DNA of 60,607 nucleotides from Clostridia bacterium. Its GTDB lineage: Bacteria > Bacillota > Clostridia > Oscillospirales > RGIG577. Positions within the stretch are counted from its first letter, which is position 1, and the number at the start of each line of letters is the position of its first letter. Under the pieces are notes generated by a model, which made no database searches, was not told the origin of the DNA, and was given only the letters and a program-made list of their open reading frames with translations. The position numbers were made by a program, and so were the translations under genes. The stretch lies in NCBI GenBank assembly GCA_017513095.1, contig JAFWDJ010000015.1:1-60607 (forward strand), in the 5' to 3' direction. Positions 25,989-34,860 of this stretch are shown here, one piece after another.

Positions 25989-27025
25989 TAAAAGACATAT
26001 CGTCGATGTATCTTGATGAAATAAAGGAGCTTATTTCCGCGACGGGCGAGCCCGCGTACAGGGCGGGGCAGGTGTTCACGGGAGCAGTGCGCGGCGCGCG
26101 CAGCTTTGACGAAATTACGAACATCCCGAAGAGCCTGCGCGAGCGCCTTTCCAAAGAGACGTATATCGCGTCGGCCGAGATTAAAAAGAAGCTCGTATCG
26201 CGCGACGGCACGATAAAGTATTTATTTAAGCTTCGGGACGGCCAGCTTATTGAGTCCGTGATACTTCGGTATAAGCACGGCAATTCGATATGCGTATCGT
26301 CGCAGGCGGGCTGCGCGATGGGGTGCCGCTTCTGCGCCTCCACCGTGGGCGGCAAGATACGCGACCTTACGGCGGGCGAAATTCTTTCGCAGGTGCGCGA
26401 GGCCTCGCGGGATATGGGCGAGCGCATATCGAACGTCGTTATGATGGGCATAGGCGAGCCGCTTGACAATCTCGACAATACGGTGCGCTTTATACGCCTT
26501 GCGGGCGAAAAGGACGGCCTTTCTATCGGCGCGCGCCATATATCCGTTTCAACGTGCGGCCTTGTGCCGAAAATTGACGAGCTGTCAGAGCTTTCGCTGG
26601 GCGTTACGCTTTCCGTTTCGCTTCACGCGCCGAACGACGATATAAGAAGCCGCATAATGCCGGTAAACCGTTTATACGGTATTGATTGTCTTATAAAATC
26701 CTGTCATAATTATATAAAAAAGACGGGCAGGCGCATTTCTTTCGAGTACGCCATGATAGAGGGACTAAACGACACGCCGCAGTGCGCGGACGAACTCGCC
26801 TCCCTCCTTCGCGGCATGATATGCCATGTGAATCTCATACCGATAAACGACGCGCGGGAGGGCTTTCGCCCGAGCTCAAAGGGCACGGTCGCGGCGTTTT
26901 CCGGGCGTCTTTCGGACCGCGGCATAAACGTTACCGTAAGGCGGAAGCTCGGCGACGATATACAGGGCTCCTGCGGACAGCTGAGACTTGGCAGCCGAAG
27001 GGACGAAACGCGCAAAATATTATAA
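25985..27025 (+). CDS. rlmN: Dual-specificity 23S rRNA A2503 / tRNA A37 methyltransferase RlmN
   Basis: A 346-residue radical SAM enzyme. The cluster motif CAMGCRFCAS is near residue 111, MGIGEPLDN binds SAM, and the methyl-accepting C-terminal cysteine lies in DIQGSCGQLR. It modifies A2503 of 23S rRNA, a site that affects antibiotic binding. It is translationally coupled to rsmB through a four-base overlap. Confidence 0.96.
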   Translation: MIKDISSMYLDEIKELISATGEPAYRAGQVFTGAVRGARSFDEITNIPKSLRERLSKETYIASAEIKKKLVSRDGTIKYLFKLRDGQLIESVILRYKHGNSICVSSQAGCAMGCRFCASTVGGKIRDLTAGEILSQVREASRDMGERISNVVMMGIGEPLDNLDNTVRFIRLAGEKDGLSIGARHISVSTCGLVPKIDELSELSLGVTLSVSLHAPNDDIRSRIMPVNRLYGIDCLIKSCHNYIKKTGRRISFEYAMIEGLNDTPQCADELASLLRGMICHVNLIPINDAREGFRPSSKGTVAAFSGRLSDRGINVTVRRKLGDDIQGSCGQLRLGSRRDETRKIL

Positions 27026-27058
27026 AAACCTAAGTATTCGACATGGGGGTGATCTCAG

Positions 27059-27817
27059 TTGAAAATATCAGGTCTTTCCGACCGCGGAATGGTGCGGAAG
27101 AACAATCAGGATTCCTATGCTTTCAATGAAACGGACAGCTTCGTTTTAGGCGTCGTATGCGACGGCATGGGCGGAGCCGCCGCCGGAAACAAGGCAAGCG
27201 CGCTTGCCATAAGAAAGATAACCGAAAAGGCGATGAGCGAGCTTAAGGACGATCTTTCGTCCAACGATATAAAGAGCATTTTAAGAAGCGTGATCCGCGC
27301 CGCGAACAAGCATATCTACGACACGGCGCAGAATAACCGCGCCTATCTCGGCATGGGCACGACCGCGGTGGCCTTTGTATACATGAAGGAGAAAAAGAAG
27401 GCCATATTCGTAAACGTAGGCGATTCGCGCGCATATATAATGCGCGGCGGCGAGCTTATTCAGATAACCGAGGATCACTCGCTCGTGTTTGAAATGCTTC
27501 AGAAGGGACAGATAACGAAGGACGAGGCGCGCAGCCATCCGAACCGCAATATAATCACGCGCGCCATAGGCACCGACGAGCAGATACACCCCGACACGTT
27601 TGAAACTGAGATATCCGACAAGGACAAAATACTGCTCTGCAGCGACGGCCTTACGAATATGCTCACCGACGATGAGATACTTTCAATACTCAAGTCGGGC
27701 ACAGACGCCGAAAAGACGGCGGCCGAGCTTGTGAACAGGGCCAATATCGCGGGAGGAGCCGACAACGTGACGGTGCTTATCGCCGATTTTGACGACGAAG
27801 GGAGCGATTCCCTATGA
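27059..27817 (+). CDS. prpC: PP2C-type serine/threonine phosphatase
   Basis: A 252-residue metal-dependent phosphatase that reverses PrkC phosphorylation. Metal ligands lie in CDGMGGAAAGN, in LLCSDGLTNML and in the C-terminal GGADNVTVLI. The start is TTG at 27059 behind GGGGGTGAT. The stop overlaps prkC by four bases, as expected for a phosphatase-kinase pair. Confidence 0.95.
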   Translation: MKISGLSDRGMVRKNNQDSYAFNETDSFVLGVVCDGMGGAAAGNKASALAIRKITEKAMSELKDDLSSNDIKSILRSVIRAANKHIYDTAQNNRAYLGMGTTAVAFVYMKEKKKAIFVNVGDSRAYIMRGGELIQITEDHSLVFEMLQKGQITKDEARSHPNRNIITRAIGTDEQIHPDTFETEISDKDKILLCSDGLTNMLTDDEILSILKSGTDAEKTAAELVNRANIAGGADNVTVLIADFDDEGSDSL

Positions 27818-29829
27818 AGGACCTGACGGGTCAGCTGCTTTCAAACAGATACAGCGTTATTGAAAAAATAGGTGTCGGCGGCATGGCCGAGGTATACAAG
27901 GCCTACTGCAACACCTTAAACCGCTTTGTTGCGGTAAAGATAATAAAGGACGAGCTAAAGAACGAGGAGGACTCCGTAAAGCGCTTCAAAACGGAGTCGC
28001 GCGCCGTTGCGATACTCAATCATCCCAATATAGTAAGCGTCTACGACGTGGGCGTTTTCGACGGCCGCCCGTTTATCGTCATGGAGCTTATCGAGGGCAT
28101 AACCTTAAAGGAATATATGTCCCAAAAGGGCATAATAGACTACAAAGAGGCCATATTCTTAATTGCCCAGGTGCTTCGGGCGCTTGAGCACGCGCACAAC
28201 AGAAAGATAATTCACCGCGACATAAAGCCGCAGAATATAATGCTTCTAAAGGACGGCGTTATCAAGGTGGCCGACTTCGGCATCGCGCGATTTGCCGCGT
28301 CGAATACGCTCACAATGACCGATTCCGCCATAGGCACGGCACATTATCTTTCGCCCGAGCAGGCGCGCGGCACGATAACCGACGAAAAGAGCGACATATA
28401 CTCCGTGGGAGTTATGCTCTACGAGATGACGACGGGACGAGTGCCGTTCGATTCTGACAATCCCGTGTCCGTTGCGCTCATGCACCTTTCGGCAACTCCG
28501 GCGCGTCCGAGGGAGATAAATCCGAATATCCCCGAGGGCTTTGAGGAGATAATCCTAAAAGCCATGTCGCGCGACCCGAAGAACCGCTACGCGAACGTTG
28601 AGGAAATGATGGAGGACTTCGAGCTCGTCCGCGAGGAGCCGTCGGTCACGTTCGATTACGTTTACAACGCCGAGGAGGAAAGCGAAGACGCGGGAATGCC
28701 GACGCAGAAGATAGAAATAGGCGACAGCCTGCGCGACATACAGAAGAAAGAAAAGAAGCCCGAGCCCGAAGAGGACGACGACGAATACGAGCCCGCGCCC
28801 ATAACGTCCGAGCGAAATAGGCAGAAGCCGCAGAGAACGGGAAAAACGGGGAAATCGGGAAAAACGGGCAAGGGAGGCCGCACGAAGCGCCCGTCCTATC
28901 TTAAGAACGTGGCGATAGCCGCGGTCGGCGTCGTTGTACTCGTCGCAATCCTTATGAACGTGGTATTCCCCGCGATATTCGGCGAGGACCGCGAAAACAG
29001 CGTGACCGTTCCGATGCTTGAGGGAAAGACCGTTGAGGAGGTCGAAAACGACTTCTACGGCGAATACAAGGACTTTGAAATAAGCGTCGTTCAGCGCATA
29101 AACGACCCCATGATACCCGAGGGCGTTATAATCTCGCAGTCGCCGAAGCCCGACAGCGTAAGAAAGAAGGGCTCGCGCATCGAGCTTATCGTAAGCGCCG
29201 GCGAACGCACTGAGACCGTGCCCGCGATCGAGGGCATGGAATACCGCTACGCGAAGGTGGAGCTTGAAAACAAGGGCTTTACCGTAACGCGCGTGGACGC
29301 GTACAGCGAGAGCGTGCCGTCCGACAGCGTAATATCGGCACAGCCCGCGGGATACACCGTGGCGCCCTACGGAAGCGAGGTCATATTGAACGTAAGCATA
29401 GGCAAGGAGAGCGTAAAGGTTCAGGTGCCGCTTATCGTGGGCATGAGCCAGGATTCCGCGAAGAGCGCGATACTCGCGTCGGGACTTAGCATAGGCGAGA
29501 TAAAGCAGGAGATATCAGAGGAGCCGCGCGGCGAGGTAATAAGTCAGACGCTCACCTACGGCTCGACGGTGGACGAGCTTACCCCGATGGGCTTTACGGT
29601 AAGCTTGGGCGAGGAGTTCAGGCAGGAGCTTGAAATAGTGCTTCCCGAAGAGCCCGAGACGCAGGTTGTCCGCGTGACGCAGAACGGCACGACGATATAC
29701 GAGGAGATGCACCGCGCCGAGGACGGCCGCATAACTTTAGAGCTTTCGGGCACGGGCACCGCAATGATAAGCATTTATATAAACGGCGGGCTGTACTACG
29801 AAAAGGTAGTGCGCTTTGAACAGGAATAA
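27814..29829 (+). CDS. prkC: PASTA-domain serine/threonine kinase PrkC
   Basis: A 671-residue membrane kinase. The kinase domain spans about residues 12-270 with VAVKII, catalytic HRDIKPQNIM and VADFGIARF. An acidic and Lys-rich juxtamembrane stretch follows, then one transmembrane helix at about 365-388 and three external PASTA repeats beginning VTVPMLEGKTVEEV, that bind muropeptides. A further 80-residue external domain ends the protein. In spore formers PrkC can trigger germination from peptidoglycan fragments, which is notable given the gerA operon nearby. Confidence 0.95.
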   Translation: MKDLTGQLLSNRYSVIEKIGVGGMAEVYKAYCNTLNRFVAVKIIKDELKNEEDSVKRFKTESRAVAILNHPNIVSVYDVGVFDGRPFIVMELIEGITLKEYMSQKGIIDYKEAIFLIAQVLRALEHAHNRKIIHRDIKPQNIMLLKDGVIKVADFGIARFAASNTLTMTDSAIGTAHYLSPEQARGTITDEKSDIYSVGVMLYEMTTGRVPFDSDNPVSVALMHLSATPARPREINPNIPEGFEEIILKAMSRDPKNRYANVEEMMEDFELVREEPSVTFDYVYNAEEESEDAGMPTQKIEIGDSLRDIQKKEKKPEPEEDDDEYEPAPITSERNRQKPQRTGKTGKSGKTGKGGRTKRPSYLKNVAIAAVGVVVLVAILMNVVFPAIFGEDRENSVTVPMLEGKTVEEVENDFYGEYKDFEISVVQRINDPMIPEGVIISQSPKPDSVRKKGSRIELIVSAGERTETVPAIEGMEYRYAKVELENKGFTVTRVDAYSESVPSDSVISAQPAGYTVAPYGSEVILNVSIGKESVKVQVPLIVGMSQDSAKSAILASGLSIGEIKQEISEEPRGEVISQTLTYGSTVDELTPMGFTVSLGEEFRQELEIVLPEEPETQVVRVTQNGTTIYEEMHRAEDGRITLELSGTGTAMISIYINGGLYYEKVVRFEQE

Positions 29830-29835
29830 TCTCAT

Positions 29836-30705
29836 ATGGAAGGTTTGATTTTAAAGGGAATAGGCGGGTTTTATTACGTTAAAACGGACGGCGGCGTAGT
29901 CGAATGCCGCGCGAGGGGCCGTTTCCGAAAGGACAATATAAAGCCCGCGGTGGGCGACCGCGTTACGATATCCGTGCAGGACGACGGCACGGGATACCTT
30001 CTTGAGATACTTGACAGGAAGAATTATATGATAAGGCCGCCGCTTGCGAATATAGACCGTATGTTCATCGTGGCGGCGGCGGCAAGCCCCGAGCCGAATC
30101 TTCTTTTCGTCGACAAGATAGCCGCGATTTGCGAGCTTAAGGGCATAGACCCCGTCATAGTGATAAATAAGATTGACCTTTTCCCGGGCACCCCGCTTCC
30201 GGGCATTTACGCTCGCGCGGGCTTTGAGACTATCGCGCTCTCGGCCGAGCGCGACGACGCGGCGCCGCTCTTTTCGCCCTACATAAAGAACGGCGTTTCG
30301 GCGTTCACGGGCGCATCGGGCGTGGGCAAGTCGAGTATAATAAACAGGCTGGGGCTCGGGGCCGAGCTTTTGGTGGGCGGCGTTTCAAAGCGCATAGAGC
30401 GCGGCAGGCATACGACGCGCCACGTTGAGCTTATCGAGGCTTACGGCGGATACGTTGCCGATACGCCGGGCTTTTCCTCATACGACATCGAGCGCCTTTC
30501 GGTAATCGACAAAGAGGAGCTGTGCCGCGGCTTCCGCGATTTTCTTCCGTATATCGACGACTGCCGCTTTACGGGCTGCTCACACACGAAGGAGAAGGGC
30601 TGCGCCGTCATTGCGGCGGTAAATGAAGGCAAAATAGAAAAAACACGGCATTCGTCCTACTGCTCGCTTTACGAGCAGATCAAGGATATAAAGCCGTGGG
30701 ACTAA
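29836..30705 (+). CDS. rsgA: Ribosome small-subunit GTPase RsgA
   Basis: A 289-residue circularly permuted GTPase that assists 30S maturation. The order G4 (INKIDL), G1 (GASGVGKSS) and G3 (DTPGFSSYD) is the permuted pattern of the family. The N-terminal OB-fold contains VGDRVTI, and the C-terminal zinc finger has CRFTGCSHTKEKGC. It starts six bases after prkC. The usual rpe gene is missing between rsgA and thiN. Confidence 0.96.
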   Translation: MEGLILKGIGGFYYVKTDGGVVECRARGRFRKDNIKPAVGDRVTISVQDDGTGYLLEILDRKNYMIRPPLANIDRMFIVAAAASPEPNLLFVDKIAAICELKGIDPVIVINKIDLFPGTPLPGIYARAGFETIALSAERDDAAPLFSPYIKNGVSAFTGASGVGKSSIINRLGLGAELLVGGVSKRIERGRHTTRHVELIEAYGGYVADTPGFSSYDIERLSVIDKEELCRGFRDFLPYIDDCRFTGCSHTKEKGCAVIAAVNEGKIEKTRHSSYCSLYEQIKDIKPWD

Positions 30706-30722
30706 AAAAGGAGTGTGCTTTT

Positions 30723-31355
30723 ATGACGTGCCATATAATCTGCTCCGCGCCCGACGCGAGCATCGAGCCGATAAGGAATATGAAAAAATCCGCGGGCGAT
30801 ATCGTTATATGCGCCGACGGCGGATATGAATACGCGCGCGCGGCGGGGATAAAGCCGGATATCGTCGTGGGCGACTTCGACTCCGCGAAGGACGGCGTGC
30901 CGAAGGGCGACTTCGAGCTTTTCACGTTCGACGTCCACAAGGACGACACCGACACGATGATAGCCGTAAAGGAGGGCATCGCGCGCGGCTGCACGGAGTT
31001 TATCTTCTACGCCGCGACGGGCGGCCGCTTCGACCATATGTTCGCGAACGTGCTGCTTCTTTTATGGATAGAAAAGCGCGGATATCACGCGATGATGATT
31101 GACCACGAGGCGCGCTATTTCTTCATCGGCCAAAAATACGATTTCCCGAACGAGGGAAGGCGCACCGTGTCGCTTTTTGCGATAGATAAGCCCGTCACGG
31201 GCATAACCCTTCACGGCTTTGAGTATCCCTTAAACGGCTACGACATGGCGACCGACGTTTCGCTCGGCATAAGCAACGTCATAGTCGAAGACGGCGCAGG
31301 CATCGAAACGACGGGCGGACGCCTGTTCGTTGTGGAATTCTTTAAGAAGCAATAA
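30723..31355 (+). CDS. thiN: Thiamine pyrophosphokinase
   Basis: A 210-residue enzyme that makes thiamine diphosphate from thiamine and ATP. Motifs are DGGYEYARAAGIKPDIVVGD, FDSAKD, KDDTDTMIAV and the ATGGRFDHMFAN loop, with a C-terminal thiamine-binding domain. ATG at 30723 follows AAAGGAGTG; the longer frame overlapping rsgA is not needed. It sits in its usual place downstream of rsgA. Confidence 0.93.
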   Translation: MTCHIICSAPDASIEPIRNMKKSAGDIVICADGGYEYARAAGIKPDIVVGDFDSAKDGVPKGDFELFTFDVHKDDTDTMIAVKEGIARGCTEFIFYAATGGRFDHMFANVLLLLWIEKRGYHAMMIDHEARYFFIGQKYDFPNEGRRTVSLFAIDKPVTGITLHGFEYPLNGYDMATDVSLGISNVIVEDGAGIETTGGRLFVVEFFKKQ

Positions 31356-31381
31356 AAACACCCCCGAGAAGGAGGAACGGC

Positions 31382-33217
31382 ATGAAAAAAGGAATGATAA
31401 TCCTAAAGGCTCTGATTGCGACGGTGATTTTCGGCGCGCTCTACTTTTACGCCGTGTTCCCGCCGATAAACCTTCAGGACGAGGGCTTTTACTTTTTCCT
31501 CGTCGTACTTGTGATAGTATTCTTTATCGCGTACGTCATATTCTCGTTCGGCAGGCGGCGCGCGGCCGACGTAATATTCGACCGCAGCACGTATAAAACG
31601 ATGTCCGTGGTAAAGCCCCTGGGCGTTATAATCGCCGTTATCGTTGTCGTGTTCATCATCGGAACGATAGTGAGCGTGCCCATTTTCCGCGCGGCCTCAT
31701 ACCGCGATTTAATAAAAGTCGAAACGGGCAGCTTCACGGATGACGTGGCGGAGATAACGTACAATCAGATTCCGCTGCTTGACAAGGCCTCGGCGCAGAA
31801 GCTGGGCGACAGAAAGCTAGGCGAGCTTGCCGACATGGTATCGCAGTTCGAGGTCTCGGGCGAGTATTCGCAGATAAACTTCCGTAACCGTCCCTACCGC
31901 GTGACCTCGCTTTATTACGGCGACGTCTGGAAGTGGATAAACAATACGAAAAAGGGCCTCCCCGCGTATATGCGCCTTGATATGATAACGCAGGAGGTCG
32001 AGGTCGTGCGCCTTGAGGACGAGTTCGGCGCGTGCATGAAGGTCTCGCCCTACGAGCATTTCAACGAGCTTCTCGAACGCTTTCTTCGCTTCAGGTATCC
32101 GACGTACATCTTCGCGGACACCACGTTCGAGATAGACGACGCGGGGCGCCCCTACTGGATAGCGCCGCATATCAAAAAGACGATAGGTCTTTTCGGCGGC
32201 CGCGACGTCGTGGGCATCGTGCTCGTCGACGCGATAACGGCGGAATGCAAATATTACACGGTCGACGAGATACCGCAGTGGATAGACGGCGTATTTCCGG
32301 CCCCGCTCATCGTTGAGCAGTATAATTATCACGGCCTCTATATAAAGGGCTTCATAAATTCCATCTTCGGTCAGAAGGACGTAACGCAGACGACGGCGGG
32401 CTACAATTACCTCGCGTTAAACGACGACATATACGTTTACACGGGCATAACCTCGTCCGGCGGCGACGACTCCAACATCGGATTTATGCTCTGCAACCAG
32501 CGCACGAAGGAAGCGCGCTATTATTCGGTGCCCGGCGCGGCCGAATATTCGGCAATGCGCTCCGCCGAGGGCGTGGTGCAGCACTTAAAATATGAGGCGA
32601 CATTCCCGCTGCTTTTAAACGTGGCGGGCCAGCCGACGTATTTCATCGCGCTAAAGGACAACGCGCAGCTCGTAAAGCAGTACGCGATGGTAAACGTCGA
32701 GCGCTATCAGATAGTCGCGACGGGCGCGTCCGTCGCGGAGTGCGAAAAGAATTATATCAGGCTGCTTCGCAACCACGGCGACGACGTTGACGTAAGCGGC
32801 GGCGACGTGAACGAGAGCACGGGAATTATCGCGGAGATACGAAGCGCGGTCATCGAGGGCAACACGTATTTCTATATACGCCTCGAGGGAGAGGGACGCT
32901 TCTACCGCACGTCGGCCGCGGCGGACGAGTTCGTTATCACCTTAAATCCCGGCGACGCGGTGATTATTTCGTACGTGCCGTCCGACACGGGCATATACGC
33001 GATACAGATGATAGAGCGCGCACAGAACGATATCGTCGACGAAAGCGAGCTTTCGGGCATGCTTACGGATCTGGACGCCGAGGAAGCGGCGGCGAATGAT
33101 TATCCGTTGCCCGACGCGGGCGCGGGCGAGCCGCAGACCGTTACCGTGGTGCCCGGCGGCTCCGAAGACGGCGGCAGCGACGATTGGTACACCTTTGAGG
33201 ACGACCAGGCGGGCTGA
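31382..33217 (+). CDS. Membrane protein of unknown function with large external domain
   Basis: A 611-residue protein that was not recognised. Three hydrophobic segments lie near residues 5-25, 38-58 and 77-100. The long remainder (from about residue 105) has many Tyr and Trp residues and segments such as TTAGYNYLALNDDIYVYTG and GFMLCNQRTKEARYYSV. The distal part (about 480-545) resembles a small OB-like beta domain, and the last 60 residues are acidic. A strong AGGAGG precedes the ATG. It lies 26 bp after thiN, so it may be cotranscribed with the prkC-rsgA-thiN set, which could suggest an envelope role. Confidence 0.75.
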   Translation: MKKGMIILKALIATVIFGALYFYAVFPPINLQDEGFYFFLVVLVIVFFIAYVIFSFGRRRAADVIFDRSTYKTMSVVKPLGVIIAVIVVVFIIGTIVSVPIFRAASYRDLIKVETGSFTDDVAEITYNQIPLLDKASAQKLGDRKLGELADMVSQFEVSGEYSQINFRNRPYRVTSLYYGDVWKWINNTKKGLPAYMRLDMITQEVEVVRLEDEFGACMKVSPYEHFNELLERFLRFRYPTYIFADTTFEIDDAGRPYWIAPHIKKTIGLFGGRDVVGIVLVDAITAECKYYTVDEIPQWIDGVFPAPLIVEQYNYHGLYIKGFINSIFGQKDVTQTTAGYNYLALNDDIYVYTGITSSGGDDSNIGFMLCNQRTKEARYYSVPGAAEYSAMRSAEGVVQHLKYEATFPLLLNVAGQPTYFIALKDNAQLVKQYAMVNVERYQIVATGASVAECEKNYIRLLRNHGDDVDVSGGDVNESTGIIAEIRSAVIEGNTYFYIRLEGEGRFYRTSAAADEFVITLNPGDAVIISYVPSDTGIYAIQMIERAQNDIVDESELSGMLTDLDAEEAAANDYPLPDAGAGEPQTVTVVPGGSEDGGSDDWYTFEDDQAG

Positions 33218-33232
33218 CGATTAAAAATATTT

Positions 33233-33261
33233 CATTAAGGGAGCAGACAGCTCCCTTAATG
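33233..33261 (+). promoter_or_regulatory. Perfect 12-bp hairpin ahead of the MATE gene
   Basis: CATTAAGGGAGC, loop AGACA, GCTCCCTTAATG. No T run follows, and GGAGG of the MATE gene starts six bases later. It may be a weak terminator for the upstream gene or a structure that affects MATE translation. Confidence 0.6.
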
Positions 33262-33276
33262 ATTATGGAGGAGTTT

Positions 33277-34632
33277 ATGTTAAAAAGAATGGCCGCGGAT
33301 CCATTCAATAAGACTCTCATAACGCTTGCGATACCGATAATGCTTCAGTACCTTATAAATTCCTCGCTGAACCTTGTCGATACCGTTATGATAGGCTCGA
33401 TGGGCGAGGCGTCCATCGCGGCCGTGGGATTCTGCAACGTCATATATTTTCTCATAATCATAGCGCTTTTCGGCATTGCGAGCGGCTCGCAGGTGTTCAT
33501 GGCGCAGTATTGGGGCGCGAAGGACATAAAGAGCATAAAGCACGTGCAGGGCGTGGGCCTTTCGGCGGGACTTATCATTTCGGTCATTGTCGCGTGCGCG
33601 GCGATGGCGTTTCCGGACAGGCTCATGCACATATTCACGAGCGACCCGGAGCCTATCGCGCTCGGCTCGGATTATCTTCGCATAGTAGGCATAAGCTACG
33701 TCGCGACGGCGATATCGCTTTCGTATACGGCGGTGCTTCGCAGCATGGAGAACGTGATACTGCCCACGGTATCGAGCTTTATCGCGCTGAGTTTAAATAC
33801 GTTCTTAAACTGGGTGCTTATCTTCGGCCAGTTCGGCCTTGAGCCGATGGGCGTTCGCGGCGCGGCGATAGCCACGCTCATCTCGCGCCTAACGGAGGCC
33901 GCGATAATCCTTATCGCGGTATATTCAAAGAAGCTTTACGCCGCGTCGACGCCGCGCGAGATGTTCTCGTTTACGCGCGCGTTCGTAAAGAAGGTCGCAA
34001 AAACGGCGCTGCCCGTATTTTTCAACGAATGCCTGTGGTCCCTGGGCACGTCTATGTATACGGTCGTCTACGGACACATCGGCACTAACGTGGCGGCGGC
34101 CGTTAATATAAGCGGCACGGTCGAGCGCATGGCGTGGATCGCGGTGTTCGGCCTCGGCAGCTCCGCGTCAATAATGATAGGCAAAAAGATAGGCGAGGGC
34201 GAGCCCGATACGGCCTACGCCTACGGCAGGCGCATAATGCAGTATACGACGGTCGTCGCGCTTATTATAAGCGCCATTCTTTTTATGATAAATCCGCAGG
34301 TTTTAAAGCTTTTCAATCTGATGCCCGAAAGCGTCGATACAGCGCTTCTTCTTATGAATATATTCGCGGGCTTCTTTACGCTGCGCGCGCTTTCGTACAC
34401 GTCGTGCATCGGCGTGCTGCGTTCGGGCGGCGACTCGCGCTTCTGCCTGCTTGTCGACCTCATTGGCATATGGGGCTTCGGCGTGCCGCTCGCGGCGTTT
34501 TTAGGCCTCGTTTTAAAGCTGCCCGTGTGGGTCGTTTTCATCACGGTCAACGCGGAGGACACGCTGAAATTCATCCCGTACATATTACGCTACCGCTCGA
34601 AGCGGTGGATAAGAAATTTAACGAAGACGTAA
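33277..34632 (+). CDS. MATE family efflux transporter
   Basis: A 451-residue, 12-helix exporter of the MATE family, using a Na+ or H+ gradient to expel cationic compounds. The beginning FNKTLITLAIPIMLQYLINSS and the pseudo-repeat after residue 235 (AKTALPVFFNECLWSLGT) fit the family. ATG at 33277 follows GGAGGAG; an earlier ATG at 33259 overlaps the hairpin and lacks a site. A terminator follows. The substrate is unknown. Confidence 0.92.
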   Translation: MLKRMAADPFNKTLITLAIPIMLQYLINSSLNLVDTVMIGSMGEASIAAVGFCNVIYFLIIIALFGIASGSQVFMAQYWGAKDIKSIKHVQGVGLSAGLIISVIVACAAMAFPDRLMHIFTSDPEPIALGSDYLRIVGISYVATAISLSYTAVLRSMENVILPTVSSFIALSLNTFLNWVLIFGQFGLEPMGVRGAAIATLISRLTEAAIILIAVYSKKLYAASTPREMFSFTRAFVKKVAKTALPVFFNECLWSLGTSMYTVVYGHIGTNVAAAVNISGTVERMAWIAVFGLGSSASIMIGKKIGEGEPDTAYAYGRRIMQYTTVVALIISAILFMINPQVLKLFNLMPESVDTALLLMNIFAGFFTLRALSYTSCIGVLRSGGDSRFCLLVDLIGIWGFGVPLAAFLGLVLKLPVWVVFITVNAEDTLKFIPYILRYRSKRWIRNLTKT

Positions 34633-34633
34633 A

Positions 34634-34663
34634 GGGGCCGACGATACCGTCGGCTCTTTTTTT
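34634..34663 (+). terminator. Terminator of the MATE gene
   Basis: GGGCCGACG pairs with CGTCGGCTC across loop ATAC (34644-34647), followed by seven T residues. Confidence 0.88.
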
Positions 34664-34675
34664 CGAGAAAAATCG

Positions 34676-34704
34676 TTGTATTTTGAAGTTGGAAGGAGTA
34701 TAAT
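34676..34704 (+). promoter_or_regulatory. Sigma-A promoter of an intergenic small RNA
   Basis: TTGTAT (34676-34681), 17-bp spacer, consensus TATAAT (34699-34704). Transcription would begin near 34711 and meets a terminator about 68 bases later, with no reading frame between. Confidence 0.75.
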
Positions 34705-34710
34705 ATTTAT

Positions 34711-34779
34711 AGACCGTTTGCCGTCCTCATTGTCCCGATATTACTTCGGTTGACCGGACAGATAGACGGTCTTTTTTTT
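34711..34779 (+). ncRNA. Free-standing small RNA with own promoter and terminator
   Basis: The predicted 5' end AGACCGT (34711-34717) pairs with ACGGTCT (34766-34772) directly before a T run of eight. An inner stem pairs TTGTCC with GGACAG. The next gene is on the opposite strand, so this is not a leader for a downstream gene. It matches no riboswitch or RNA class that could be recalled. It may be a trans-acting regulator or be antisense to the crotonase transcript end. Confidence 0.55.
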
Positions 34780-34814
34780 CGAGGGAAGCCGAGCCTAGGG
34801 ACATCTTCAAACGA

Positions 34815-34848
34815 ACGGCCTTCCGCATGCACTGCGGAAGGCCGTTTT
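34815..34848. terminator. Terminator at the end of the CoA-transferase/crotonase operon
   Basis: ACGGCCTTCCGCA (34815-34827) pairs perfectly with TGCGGAAGGCCGT (34833-34845). It lies 16 bases beyond the crotonase stop on the minus strand; T-rich tails on either side are short. Confidence 0.7.
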
Positions 34849-34860
34849 ATGTGTCAACTT

